This document shows positions 34,741-47,590 of a stretch of 64,000 nucleotides of DNA, one piece after another (positions within the stretch are counted from its first letter, which is position 1; each line of letters begins with the position of its first letter). The stretch comes from Arcuatula senhousia (Eukaryota > Mollusca > Bivalvia > Mytilida > Mytilidae): contig OZ020313.1 of NCBI GenBank assembly GCA_963971305.1, positions 53,330,203-53,394,202 on the forward strand, in the 5' to 3' direction. The notes under the pieces were generated by a model, which saw only the letters and a program-made list of their open reading frames with translations, had not been told where the DNA came from and searched no databases. The translations under genes were made by a program, and so were the position numbers.

Positions 34741-35289
34741 GTCTCGCTTGCAGGCACCATTACTAAAATCAACTACCTATGCTTCCATTTTTTGATATAA
34801 ACACAAAAAGTGTCAAGCAATTCATTGCCCACAAAAGTAATACAAAAAGTTTACGGCCTGAAAAAAGACCTAATTTCACAGAGTTATTGGAGCATGAAAA
34901 TGAAGCCAGGGTCACACGACATGGTAACAGTTGTGTACACCATAACCTGAACTGTCTGTATACTCATAATCAGAAGCCTAGATATTATACTATTCAAAAA
35001 ATTCATTGTCCACAAAAGTCTTACAAAACAATTTACGACCTGAAAAAAGACTTAAGTTCAAAGAGTCATACGAGCGTGACATGGGGTCAGGGTCACACGA
35101 CATGGTGACAGTTGTGTAGACCATAGCCTAAACTGTCTGTATACCCATTATCAGATGCATATCTACTATTCTTTTCCAGCAATTCATTGTCCACAAAAGT
35201 CTTACAAAAAAGTTTACGCTGCCTCCGTCGCCGGATAGTAGTTACCTAATATGTTCCGCCTTCCGCGACTATTCGTCGTAGACGAGACA
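34741..35289 (-). mobile_element. Element with about 180-bp tandem core, copy 2
   Basis: Inverted relative to copy 1 at 27313. It has the same ends (GTCTCGCTTGCAGGCACC at the left; CGTCGTAGACGAGAC at the right) and two to three core units marked by TTGTCCACAAAAGTCTTAC near 35010 and 35186, with a diverged one near 34825. Confidence 0.75.
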
Positions 35290-35587
35290 AAAATGACACA
35301 TATCTTCAAATTTTCAGCTTTAAGGATTGCCAGTTTTATCCGGTAAATGGAAGATATTACTTATATTCCGCCATGAGACAAAATGCGAAATATTAGTTTC
35401 TAAATCTGTTTTTACTTATTGGTATACAATTTGTCATGATGCTACATGTATACATGTACGACCCTCTCAAACACACTATTCTCATGTAACGTTTCCGAAA
35501 AGCGCGGGCAAATGGTTGGACTAGGGTTAAACTTACTGCCAAACATATCGCCGCGGCGGCATAAAACAGGAAATGCATGGATACCCA

Positions 35588-37442
35588 GGGCCCGTATTCT
35601 CAAAACTTCTTAACTTAAGTATTACTAAAACTTAGAGTTTCCTAAGGATTTCCTTAGTAAAGGAAATATTTCTATCGGTATTCATAAATATACTTAAGTA
35701 TCTCCTTAACTAAGGAATACTTAAGTATTTGACAAACGGAACTCATCTATATTTTCCCTATAATTTGACGTGAATGTAAGATATATCTCTTTGGCGTTAT
35801 TTGCTTGATCTTTCTTGCAAAGATACGTTACAAAATTGGAGTGAATTCGAAAGATTAAAGGTCAACCATCGCCATGATTTAAATCATGTAAATGTATACT
35901 AAGAAAATTTGGCGCTCATACAAGTTGCACGAGCCTATTTGTCAAACTTGTTTAGCTTGCTTAAGGGGTTACCATAGGTTAATTTAATGAATTGTCATGT
36001 GTCTTATTTTGAATCAAAATATAATTCAAAATATGGATTTTAAAGTTTTTATAGATATTTATTTGTTTTTGATAAAATTAAAAACATTTCCTTCATTCAT
36101 TTGTAACTAATAAAGAAAACCAAAATCCATCTCCACTTTGTACATGAGCAATATAAGGGACAAATTACTTGGGAATTGCATTAGTACTGTATGTACACTT
36201 TAGTATTAGACATGTCGAATAGAAAGCCAAATCGGACAGACAAAGAAAAAACCATACTAACGGGGGAATTTGAAAAGAGGAAAGAAATTATTCGCGCAAT
36301 GTTTCGGTCCAAAATAAAATCCAAAGGCATGTTTCTGTCCTTAGCCATGTTATGTAGGGCTGCACAAGCTGTAATGACTCTACAAGAGTACCTTTGATGT
36401 AGCCCAAGTTCTCCATGTAAACAATGAAAACGTCTTTTCCATTGACCAATTGTCCTTTCTACAGCACACCTTGTTTCCTTATGAGCGTTATTGTAGCGGT
36501 TTTCGTTCCTCGTGTTTGGTCGCATGTATGGTGTAAGAAGGAATGACTTACATGCATACCCACTGTCACCCAGTAAGTGTCGATCTACATTATTTTTAAA
36601 CAAAAAGCGACACAGTCCACTATCCTTGAAAACTGGAGAGTCATGAGTACTTCCAGGCCACTTTGCTACTACATTGATAAACCTATTGTTACTATCAACT
36701 ACTACTTGCACGTTTATAGAATGATATCATTTTCTGTTGATGTATTGTTCTTCGTGTTCAACAGGGGCTTGAATATGGACGTGTGTGCCATCTATTATGC
36801 CAATAATTCCAGGAAAGCGAGCAACAGAATAAAAATTTCTTTTGATAGTGGCCACTTTATGTGCTGCGTAAGGGAATTAAATGTATTCTCTAGACTTCCC
36901 CACAATTGCATTAGTTACGTCATTTATAAATCTACAAACACTGGGCTAAGATAATCCAAAAGTATCGGCAATCACATTTTGAAAGCTTCCTGTGACATAG
37001 AACCTCAATGCAACTGTTTTATTAAAATTTTGAATTTATCAATTCAAACTTTTACTATAACAACAATCGTACATATTTTAACGGATAGTTTGTTTTTTCT
37101 TCATGTACTAGAGCACTTTTTGTAATTGTTTCATATGAATATGATGATAAAAGAAATTTCAAAATCATCTGCGAATAAATGGATTAATGTTTTAACAATT
37201 TAAGGTACCCATATAGCTACCTTAGATTTAAGGGGACACTTAAGTGTTTCGTTAGAGTAAGAAGTTTTATGAATATCACTTAAGTATTATGGGCGGAGTT
37301 TCCTTATACAAAGGTTTTCCTTAGGAAATTCTTAGTTTAAGATGTTTTATGAATATCACTTAAGTAATATGGGCGGAGTTTCCTTAACTTAAGTGTTTCC
37401 TTAGGAAAACCTTAACTTAAGTTGTTTTATGAATACGGGCCC
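35588..37442 (-). mobile_element. PIF/Harbinger copy A, inverted and internally deleted
   Basis: 1,855 bp from GGGCCCGTATTCTC to GAATACGGGCCC. It is inverted relative to copies B-D. It lacks the stretch holding the N-terminal transposase part: near 37020-37070 AATGCAACT jumps through a short filler to the segment ACAATCGTACATATTTT. Confidence 0.9.
36181..37016 (-). pseudogene. HARBI1-like transposase, C-terminal part, copy A
   Basis: DDE_Tnp_4-type catalytic domain. It contains the IDGTH (first Asp), STHDSP (second Asp), LLGDSGY and VERTIG (catalytic Glu) motifs of PIF/Harbinger transposases. The same three nonsense codons (TAG, TAA, TGA) found in copies B-D lie upstream of the 176-codon open part (36711 down to 36181). 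Confidence 0.85.
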
Positions 37443-38090
37443 TGCAGAAGGAAAACCTTTGTATAAGGAAACTCCGCCCATAATACTTAAGTGATATTCA
37501 TAAAACTTCTTACTCTAACGAAACACTTAAGTGTCCCCTTAAATCTAAGGTAGCTATATGGGTACCTTAAATTGTTAAAACATTAATCCATTTATTCGCA
37601 GATGATTTTGAAATTTCTTTTATCATCATATTCATATGAAACAATTACAAAAAGTGTTCTAGTACATGAAGAAAAAACAAACTATCCGTTAAAATATGTA
37701 CGATTGTATCTAATAAGTAAAACTTGTCTAACACCATTTAAAATGATTGAAAGAAAATTAAAGATCAACATGATCAACATACCCGTACGTTTTTAATGAA
37801 GATGCATGATATGAAAAACTTGGAATCGTCCAATTATTTACCATTAACTGTGCCCAGTCAAGTGACCTATATGTTTAATGTAGGACGTTTTCGTATACTG
37901 AGAGCTAACCAAAGAGCATTACGGAGAAAGCGGATATTCAGAGGTAGAACCACAGGGACTTGCTCCCTTCTAGAGTCAATGTGCGGTACGAAAAAAACCA
38001 CAAGGGAGATACTACTTTCACCCACCCCCCCTTTCTTCAATTCGATTTTCTTTTACCAAAATCATTGATCTCATACCTTTTCCTATATAA

Positions 38091-39185
38091 TTGGTTTCAC
38101 GGATGATTTCCGAAAACCCCCAAATATTTATGTCTTCATTCATTGCATTTTGGACCCAAAATCAATCTTTGTTCGGGCAATTTAGTAAAATTTGGCATTT
38201 GATTGTGATAGAACCAATCCACTGGATACAATTGATTGAAAAATATAGCTTTGACAGTCAAGCAATTTTGATGATCACTGATGTCATTAATGAAAATATC
38301 CAAAATATTACTAACAGAAACCACGCATTTACCCCTCTACTCAAAGTTTTGGTTGCATTGAGGTTCTATGTCACAGGAAGCTTTCAAAATGTGATTGCCG
38401 ATACTTTTGGATTATCTTAGCCCAGTGTTTGTAGATTTATAAATGACGTAACTAATGCAATTGTGAGGAAGTCTAGAGAATACATTTAATTCCCTTACGC
38501 AGCACATAAAGTGGCCACTATCAAAAGAAATTTTTATTCTGTTGCTCGCTTTCCTGGAATTATTGGCATAATAGATGGCACACACGTCCATATTCAAGCC
38601 CCTGTTGAACACGAAGAACAATACATCAACAGAAAATGATATCATTCTATAAACGTGCAAGTAGTAGTTGATAGTAACAATAGGTTTATCAATGTAGTAG
38701 CAAAGTGGCCTGGAAGTACTCATGACTCTCCAGTTTTCAAGGATAGTGGACTGTGTCGCTTTTTGTTTAAAAATAATGTAGATCGACACTTACTGGGTGA
38801 CAGTGGGTATGCATGTAAGTCATTCCTTCTTACACCATACATGCGACCAAACACGAGGAACGAAAACCGCTACAATAACGCTCATAAGGAAACAAGGTGT
38901 GCTGTAGAAAGGACAATTGGTCAATGGAAAAGACGTTTTCATTGTTTACATGGAGAACTTGGGCTACATCAAAGGTACTCTTGTAGAGTCATTACAGCTT
39001 GTGCAGCCCTACATAACATGGCTAAGGACAGAAACATGCCTTTGGATTTTATTTTGGACCGAAACATTGCGCGAATAATTTCTTTCCTCTTTTCAAATTC
39101 CCCCGTTAGTATGGTTTTTTCTTTGTCTGTCCGATTTGGCTTTCTATTCGACATGTCTAATACTAAAGTGTACATACAGTACTAA
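38091..39185 (+). pseudogene. HARBI1-like transposase, copy B
   Basis: One reading frame with three stops (TAG at 38418, TAA and TGA further on) covers an N-terminal helical part ending ALRFYVTGSFQNVIADTFG, then GIIDGTHVHI, STHDSPVF, LLGDSGYACKS and VERTIGQWKRRFHCL. These are the DDE residues and flanks of PIF/Harbinger transposases. The last 176 codons (38655-39185) are open. A separate open stretch at 37796-38068 has an Arg-rich LRRKRIFRG segment like the N-terminus of such transposases but in another frame. No second (Myb-like) Harbinger gene was found. Confidence 0.88.
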
Positions 39186-39810
39186 TGCAATTCCCAAGTA
39201 ATTTGTCCCTTATATTGCTCATGTACAAAGTGGAGATGGATTTTGGTTTTCTTTATTAGTTACAAATGAATGAAGGAAATGTTTTTAATTTTATCAAAAA
39301 CAAATAAATATCTATAAAAACTTTAAAATCCATATTTTGAATTATATTTTGATTCAAAATAAGACACATGACAATTCATTAAATTAACCTATGGTAACCC
39401 CTTAAGCAAGCTAAACAAGTTTGACAAATAGGCTCGTGCAACTTGTATGAGCGCCAAATTTTCTTAGTATACATTTACATGATTTAAATCATGGCGATGG
39501 TTGACCTTTAATCTTTCGAATTCACTCCAATTTTGTAACGTACATTTACATGATTTAAATCATGGCGATGGTTGACCTTTAATCTTTCGAATTCACTCCA
39601 ATTTTGTAACGTATCTTTGCAAGAAAGATCAAGCAAATAACGCCAAAGAGATATATCTTACATTCACGTCAAATTATAGGGAAAATATAGATGAGTTCCG
39701 TTTGTCAAATACTTAAGTATTCCTTAGTTAAGGAGATACTTAAGTATATTTATGAATACCGATAGAAATATTTCCTTTACTAAGGAAATCCTTAGGAAAC
39801 TCTAAGTTTT

Positions 39811-40254
39811 TTGATCAGACACCGGTTTCTTCGTGACCGACTTTTGAAGCAGGGCTATAAGAAAATACGTCTCATACGATCACTAAAAAAATTCTTTCTT
39901 CGTTATCAGCCACTAGTAGAAAAGTTCAAAATTGAGTTAAAAGATATGATAGTTAATTGTTTTAATTAGTGTTTGACTGGTCTGCTGTACTGAGATGATC
40001 ACCTCAATATCCCTATTGTGTCTCACAACTATGTTGTGTTCTATGGTCATTACCGGATCCTAAGATCGCAATGGAAGAGGGAGGTTTGGCGCCATAAAAC
40101 CTGGTTTAACCCACCATTTCGTTTGAAATGCCTGTACCAAGTCAGGACCATTGCGATCCACCAGTTCTCCGGTATGACTGATTCGTTTTTGTCATTTTCT
40201 CTGGACTATGAGATTGATCATTCAAGTTCGGTAGTTTTGTTATTACCTTTTTTT
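39811..40254 (+). mobile_element. Retroelement family 1, 5'-truncated copy inside Harbinger copy B
   Basis: The insertion point is exact because copies C and D are uninterrupted (CTAAGTTTTAGTAATAC). The insert is 444 bp and ends in a T-run that merges with TTTT at the site, so a duplication of TTTT is possible. The first 150 bp read as a protein C-terminus with FLRDRLLKQGYKKIRLIRSL and a terminal stop; the rest is 3' non-coding. This shows a 5'-truncated copy of a protein-coding retroelement. Confidence 0.82.
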
Positions 40255-40294
40255 AGTAATACTTAAGTTAAGAAGTTTTGAGAATACGGGCCCA

Positions 40295-42732
40295 GGGCCC
40301 GTATTCATAAAACAACTTAAGTTAAGGTTTTCCTAAGGAAACACTTAAGTTAAGGAAACTCCGCCCATATTACTTAAGTGATATTCATAAAACATCTTAA
40401 ACTAAGAATTTCCTAAGGAAAACCTTTGTATAAGGAAACTCCGCCCATAACACTTAAGTGATATTCATAAAACTTCTTACTCTAACGAAACACTTAAGTG
40501 TCCCCTTAAATCTAAGGTAGCTATATGGGTACCTTAAATTGTTAAAACATTAATCCATTTATTCGCAGATGATTTTGAAATTTCTTTTATCATCATATTC
40601 ATATGAAACAATTACAAAAAGTGTTCTAGTACATGAAGAAAAAACAAACTATCCGTTAAAATATGTACGATTGTATCTAATAAGTAAAACTTGTCTAACA
40701 CCATTTAAAATGATTGAAAGAAAATTAAAGATCAACATGATCAACATACCCGTACGTTTTTAATGAAGATGCATGATATGACAAACTTGGAATCGTCCAA
40801 TTATTTACCATTAACTGTGCCCAGTCAAGTGACCTATATGTTTAATGTAGGACGTTTTCGTATACTGAGAGCTAACCAAAGAGCATTACGGAGAAAGCGG
40901 ATATTCAGAGGTAGAACCACAGGGACTTGCTCCCTTCTAGAGTCAATGTGCGGTACGAAAAAAACCACAAGGGAGATACTACTTTCACCCACCCCCCCTT
41001 TCTTCAATTCGATTTTCTTTTACCAAAATCATTGATCTCATACCTTTTCCTATATAATTGGTTTCACGGATGATTTCCGAAAACCCCCAAATATTTATGT
41101 CTTCATTCATTGCATTTTGGACCCAAAATCAATCTTTGTTCGGGCAATTTAGTAAAATTTGGCATTTGATTGTGATAGAACCAATCCACTGGATACAATT
41201 GATTGAAAAATATAGCTTTGACAGTCAAGCAATTTTGATGATCACTGATGTCATTAATGAAAATATCCAAAATATTACTAACAGAAACCACGCATTTACC
41301 CCTCTACTCAAAGTTTTGGTTGCATTGAGGTTCTATGTCACAGGAAGCTTTCAAAATGTGATTGCCGATACTTTTGGATTATCTTAGCCCAGTGTTTGTA
41401 GATTTATAAATGACGTAACTAATGCAATTGTGAGGAAGTCTAGAGAATACATTTAATTCCCTTACGCAGCACATAAAGTGGCCACTATCAAAAGAAATTT
41501 TTATTCTGTTGCTCGCTTTCCTGGAATTATTGGCATAATAGATGGCACACACGTCCATATTCAAGCCCCTGTTGAACACGAAGAACAATACATCAACAGA
41601 AAATGATATCATTCTATAAACGTGCAAGTAGTAGTTGATAGTAACAATAGGTTTATCAATGTAGTAGCAAAGTGGCCTGGAAGTACTCATGACTCTCCAG
41701 TTTTCAAGGATAGTGGACTGTGTCGCTTTTTGTTTAAAAATAATGTAGATCGACACTTACTGGGTGACAGTGGGTATGCATGTAAGTCATTCCTTCTTAC
41801 ACCATACATGCGACCAAACACGAGGAACGAAAACCGCTACAATAACGCTCATAAGGAAACAAGGTGTGCTGTAGAAAGGACAATTGGTCAATGGAAAAGA
41901 CGTTTTCATTGTTTACATGGAGAACTTGGGCTACATCAAAGGTACTCTTGTAGAGTCATTACAGCTTGTGCAGCCCTAAGGACAGAAACATGCCTTTGGA
42001 TTTTATTTTGGACCGAAACATTGCGCGAATAATTTCTTTCCTCTTTTCAAATTCCCCCGTTAGTATGGTTTTTTCTTTGTCTGTCCGATTTGGCTTTCTA
42101 TTCGACATGTCTAATACTAAAGTGTACATACAGTACTAATGCAATTCCCAAGTAATTTGTCCCTTATATTGCTCATGTACAAAGTGGAGATGGATTTTGG
42201 TTTTCTTTATTAGTTACAAATGAATGAAGGAAATGTTTTTAATTTTATCAAAAACAAATAAATATCTATAAAAACTTTAAAATCCATATTTTGAATTATA
42301 TTTTGATTCAAAATAAGACACATGACAATTCATTAAATTAACCTATGGTAACCCCTTAAGCAAGCTAAACAAGTTTGACAAATAGGCTCGTGCAACTTGT
42401 ATGAGCGCCAAATTTTCTTAGTATACATTTACATGATTTAAATCATGGCGATGGTTGACCTTTAATCTTTCGAATTCACTCCAATTTTATAACGTATCTT
42501 TGCAAGAAAGATCAAGCAAATAACGCCAAAGAGATATATCTTACATTCACGTCAAATTATAGGGAAAATATAGATGAGTTCCGTTTGTCAAATACTTAAG
42601 TATTCCTTAGTTAAGGAGATACTTAAGTATATTTATGAATACCGATAGAAATATTTCCTTTACTAAGGAAATCCTTAGGAAACTCTAAGTTTTAGTAATA
42701 CTTAAGTTAAGAAGTTTTGAGAATACGGGCCC
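40295..42732 (+). mobile_element. PIF/Harbinger copy C
   Basis: 2,438 bp with complete GGGCCCGTATTC ends. Head to tail with B and D, separated by a single A on each side. It differs from D mainly by a 13-bp deletion in the transposase. Confidence 0.92.
41058..42152 (+). pseudogene. HARBI1-like transposase, copy C, extra frameshift
   Basis: Same three stops as the other copies. In addition CTACATAACATGGCTAAGG of copies B and D is CTAAGG here, a 13-bp loss between two CTA trinucleotides, shifting the frame after the VERTIG region. Confidence 0.88.
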
Positions 42733-42733
42733 A

Positions 42734-45184
42734 GGGCCCGTATTCATAAAACAACTTAAGTTAAGGTTTTCCTAAGGAAACACTTAAGTTAAGGAAACTC
42801 CGCCCATATTACTTAAGTGATATTCATAAAACATCTTAAACTAAGAATTTCCTAAGGAAAACCTTTGTATAAGGAAACTCCGCCCATAATACTTAAGTGA
42901 TATTCATAAAACTTCTTACTCTAACGAAACACTTAAGTGTCCCCTTAAATCTAAGGTAGCTATATGGGTACCTTAAATTGTTAAAACATTAATCCATTTA
43001 TTCGCAGATGATTTTGAAATTTCTTTTATCATCATATTCATATGAAACAATTACAAAAAGTGCTCTAGTACATGAAGAAAAAACAAACTATCCGTTAAAA
43101 TATGTACGATTGTATCTAATAAGTAAAACTTGTCTAACACCATTTAAAATGATTGAAAGAAAATTAAAGATCAACATGATCAACATACCCGTACGTTTTT
43201 AATGAAGATGCATGATATGACAAACTTGGAATCGTCCAATTATTTACCATTAACTGTGCCCAGTCAAGTGACCTATATGTTTAATGTAGGACGTTTTCGT
43301 ATACTGAGAGCTAACCAAAGAGCATTACGGAGAAAGCGGATATTCAGAGGTAGAACCACAGGGACTTGCTCCCTTCTAGAGTCAATGTGCGGTACGAAAA
43401 AAACCACAAGGGAGATACTACTTTCACCCACCCCCCCTTTCTTCAATTCGATTTTCTTTTACCAAAATCATTGATCTCATACCTTTTCCTATATAATTGG
43501 TTTCACGGATGATTTCCGAAAACCCCCAAATATTTATGTCTTCATTCATTGCATTTTGGACCCAAAATCAATCTTTGTTCGGGCAATTTAGTAAAATTTG
43601 GCATTTGATTGTGATAGAACCAATCCACTGGATACAATTGATTGAAAAATATAGCTTTGACAGTCAAGCAATTTTGATGATCACTGATGTCATTAATGAA
43701 AATATCCAAAATATTACTAACAGAAACCACGCATTTACCCCTCTACTCAAAGTTTTGGTTGCATTGAGGTTCTATGTCACAGGAAGCTTTCAAAATGTGA
43801 TTGCCGATACTTTTGGATTATCTTAGCCCAGTGTTTGTAGATTTATAAATGACGTAACTAATGCAATTGTGAGGAAGTCTAGAGAATACATTTAATTCCC
43901 TTACGCAGCACATAAAGTGGCCACTATCAAAAGAAATTTTTATTCTGTTGCTCGCTTTCCTGGAATTATTGGCATAATAGATGGCACACACGTCCATATT
44001 CAAGCCCCTGTTGAACACGAAGAACAATACATCAACAGAAAATGATATCATTCTATAAACGTGCAAGTAGTAGTTGATAGTAACAATAGGTTTATCAATG
44101 TAGTAGCAAAGTGGCCTGGAAGTACTCATGACTCTCCAGTTTTCAAGGATAGTGGACTGTGTCGCTTTTTGTTTAAAAATAATGTAGATCGACACTTACT
44201 GGGTGACAGTGGGTATGCATGTAAGTCATTCCTTCTTACACCATACATGCGACCAAACACGAGGAACGAAAACCGCTACAATAACGCTCATAAGGAAACA
44301 AGGTGTGCTGTAGAAAGGACAATTGGTCAATGGAAAAGACGTTTTCATTGTTTACATGGAGAACTTGGGCTACATCAAAGGTACTCTTGTAGAGTCATTA
44401 CAGCTTGTGCAGCCCTACATAACATGGCTAAGGACAGAAACATGCCTTTGGATTTTATTTTGGACCGAAACATTGCGCGAATAATTTCTTTCCTCTTTTC
44501 AAATTCCCCCGTTAGTATGGTTTTTTCTTTGTCTGTCCGATTTGGCTTTCTATTCGACATGTCTAATACTAAAGTGTACATACAGTACTAATGCAATTCC
44601 CAAGTAATTTGTCCCTTATATTGCTCATGTACAAAGTGGAGATGGATTTTGGTTTTCTTTATTAGTTACAAATGAATGAAGGAAATGTTTTTAATTTTAT
44701 CAAAAACAAATAAATATCTATAAAAACTTTAAAATCCATATTTTGAATTATATTTTGATTCAAAATAAGACACATGACAATTCATTAAATTAACCTATGG
44801 TAACCCCTTAAGCAAGCTAAACAAGTTTGACAAATAGGCTCGTGCAACTTGTATGAGCGCCAAATTTTCTTAGTATACATTTACATGATTTAAATCATGG
44901 CGATGGTTGACCTTTAATCTTTCGAATTCACTCCAATTTTGTAACGTATCTTTGCAAGAAAGATCAAGCAAATAACGCCAAAGAGATATATCTTACATTC
45001 ACGTCAAATTATAGGGAAAATATAGATGAGTTCCGTTTGTCAAATACTTAAGTATTCCTTAGTTAAGGAGATACTTAAGTATATTTATGAATACCGATAG
45101 AAATATTTCCTTTACTAAGGAAATCCTTAGGAAACTCTAAGTTTTAGTAATACTTAAGTTAAGAAGTTTTGAGAATACGGGCCC
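42734..45184 (+). mobile_element. PIF/Harbinger copy D
   Basis: 2,451 bp with both GGGCCCGTATTC ends. This is the most complete copy in the array. The subterminal regions are rich in the palindrome CTTAAG. Confidence 0.92.
43497..44591 (+). pseudogene. HARBI1-like transposase, copy D
   Basis: Same frame, motifs and three nonsense codons as copy B. The last 176 codons (44061-44591) are open and identical in sequence to copy B. Confidence 0.88.
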
Positions 45185-47590
45185 TGGTCTTTTTCTTTTT
45201 TAATTTTCGGTAATGGCCTTGGGAAAGAAAGTAAAAGAATGGATTGTATTTAAGTTCACAATGAACTTTAGCTACGAATAATGTAGCTATAAATGAAATT
45301 GCATGTAGTGTTATAGTTATCCGTGGAACCTACAACAGACATACGTTTTTACGCTATGCTAACATGAAAAAAAAAACGATCAGTACATGCGCACATTGAA
45401 AAATATTTAGTCTGAATTCTAGTCTTTTAAATGATATTGTCAATATTATACTAGCCCCCAGGTTTTGATGTTGCGAAAAATGAGTGAACATTTGTAACTT
45501 TATAGAACATATTTCATTTTCCAATCAAGGGCCCAACAAGGGGCAGCATGAGTATACAATATATAACATTTAAAGAGAAAAGAAAAGTTACAATCACACA
45601 TCAGAGTAGCAAGACAGATTTCATAATATTTATGATGATTCTATATAAATTTATAAGTGTTTAAGAAAATAAATTCACCCACTGCATTTAACACCATTGG
45701 ATCTTTAGAAGTAAGTAAAAAAATAAGTTTTTGTTCAGAGTTTAGACTTTCAAAATTTTTATTTTCTTTCTTAAAAAATGAAAATAGAATTTCTCTTTCC
45801 TGCTTTATATTGAGACATAGACCCCTGTATATAACATGTATAATATATAATTATATCTTATACATGTTATATACAGGTCTATGAATTGATTTAAATGAGT
45901 ATAAGCTGCAATGAAATAATGAAAGATCAAAATAAAACCGGACAAAAAATCCATTTAGTTATCTATGATTAATGCTTTTGAAAATTAAAAGCACTCCTGT
46001 TGCATATAAAACGTGTCGTAACATTTTTTTAATTGTCTCCCTTAGTATTTTTTATTATCTAATTCTTCTAATACGCATTATTAAATAATAAAACTTAAAA
46101 AAAAAATTCTTACAATGTTTATAGGTATTATTTGCAAGAGAATATTTTTTTTATAAATTCGTAAATAAAAGATTTTTTGCAATAGTAAAAACACATTGAC
46201 ACCTTAAATTTTCATATGCATTTATGAAACATTCATTATCAGTTTTCGTAGGAGAATAAAAATTGGAACATATTTTCTCTCCGGGAAAATATGTTTTATC
46301 AGTAGGAGCAATGTCCGCATGTCCTCCCGGATATTTTTTTTTCGCGGAAGCCATCCTCTCCAGGAGTATACTTGGCGGAAACTAAAAGACATACCATACC
46401 GCCTGTTTCTGTAAAAAATCGTTAAAAATCGATTTTAGTCTATGTGTTGCTAAAAATTGTTTCGTGAATATTATTAAAGTTTTTTTTCGGGTATTTTGTA
46501 CAATAAACCTTTTTTTCAGTCTTGGGGGACAGGGGGGTATATGCATGGTACGCCTTGCCCTGGATCGGCGACTTTTCTTATATGGAAAGAAAATAAATTG
46601 TGATAATTGATATTAAACTAACATCCTTACATCGTGTATATGCAGATGTAATCTGTAAAAAAAAACCAAGTTTTTCAGACTAAAGAAAAGTAACAAGCAT
46701 AAATCGAAAACTTATTGGTACCGCGTTTATTCTTTGAGAAACACCATTAACGTTTCCCAAACAGGAAGTAGATGATCAACAGGTATTAGATTCCTACATA
46801 CCAGCACTAAATGGTACATATCTATCAAATAGATTGAGGGAATATCACTTTTCTGTAATATGTACAAAATATTTAGCCAAGAAAAATAAAAAGTCAAGAC
46901 AGAAGTTATAGGGGCTTGAATTCGTCCGTCCGTTACACCTTTAGTAATACCATTTGTAACAGTTATTGAAAACTAATAGATCTAGATCACACATTGAATT
47001 TTCCTAAAACTTTCAATAACGAAACGCACCTCCTATATCAAACTTTGGGGGAGGGCGGTTCTAATAGTATAAAAAATGACATTTTTGACAAAACGTAACG
47101 AATAGGTAAGGTTTGTACATGCTTCAAAGACATTATAATTTTTATAACTGGTTCATTTTTTCACTTAGAATGTCTAAATTGGTGATTTTCTAAAATTGTG
47201 AAATCCCTTGAGTGTAAACTGTCTCAGGTACACGTTTGGCTACCAGGACAGACGTGCAGGTATTAGGTAATATACATGTAGTTCACAATAAACATCCCGT
47301 CTAGGGTGTTGATAACTCAGTAGGATAACCATCATTTAATTCACAGCAGTTTTTATTGACCTTACAATTTGTCTAGATATGGTTACTTTATTTATATAGA
47401 TTGGGCTTAGTGACGGACCTTTTAATTTGAGAAAGGAGGAATTGTTACAGTGTAAAGGAGTTGTAATTGTCCTTTTCGTAAAAGTAAAAATTTCGAAGGT
47501 TACATGTACACATCTTGGAACGAGACTATTAAGGAAACAATTCCATTGTTGACCTTCATGTACCTGAAACAGTAAAATGGTGTAACTTCT
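45185..47590. other. Gene-free stretch
   Basis: No gene is recognised between the Harbinger array and the CACTA right end. It contains the long hairpin at 45816-45883. Confidence 0.4.
45816..45883. repeat. Hairpin with about 26-bp arms
   Basis: CATAGACCCCTGTATATAAC... pairs with ...GTTATATACAGGTCTATG around an AT-rich loop. One extra C lies in the left arm. The related short hairpin at 3771-3816 shares the GACCTGT/ACAGGTC core, so both could be small MITEs of one family. Confidence 0.75.

Larger units (their letters stand above)
37449..40293 (+). mobile_element. PIF/Harbinger copy B, 5'-truncated, with insertion
   Basis: It begins inside the left terminal region at AGGAAAACCTTTG, missing about 125 bp, and joins copy A through a 5-6-bp filler (TGCAG). 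It carries a 71-bp direct duplication (GTACATTTACATGATTT... to TTTTGTAAC, about 39471-39610) and a 444-bp retroelement insertion. It ends with GAATACGGGCCC. Confidence 0.9.

Noticed and set aside
36577..36954. 125-codon frame repeated identically in the four Harbinger copies (also 38412-38789, 41379-41756 and 43818-44195)
   Set aside because: It is antisense to the transposase, and identity reflects the near-identity of the copies rather than selection.
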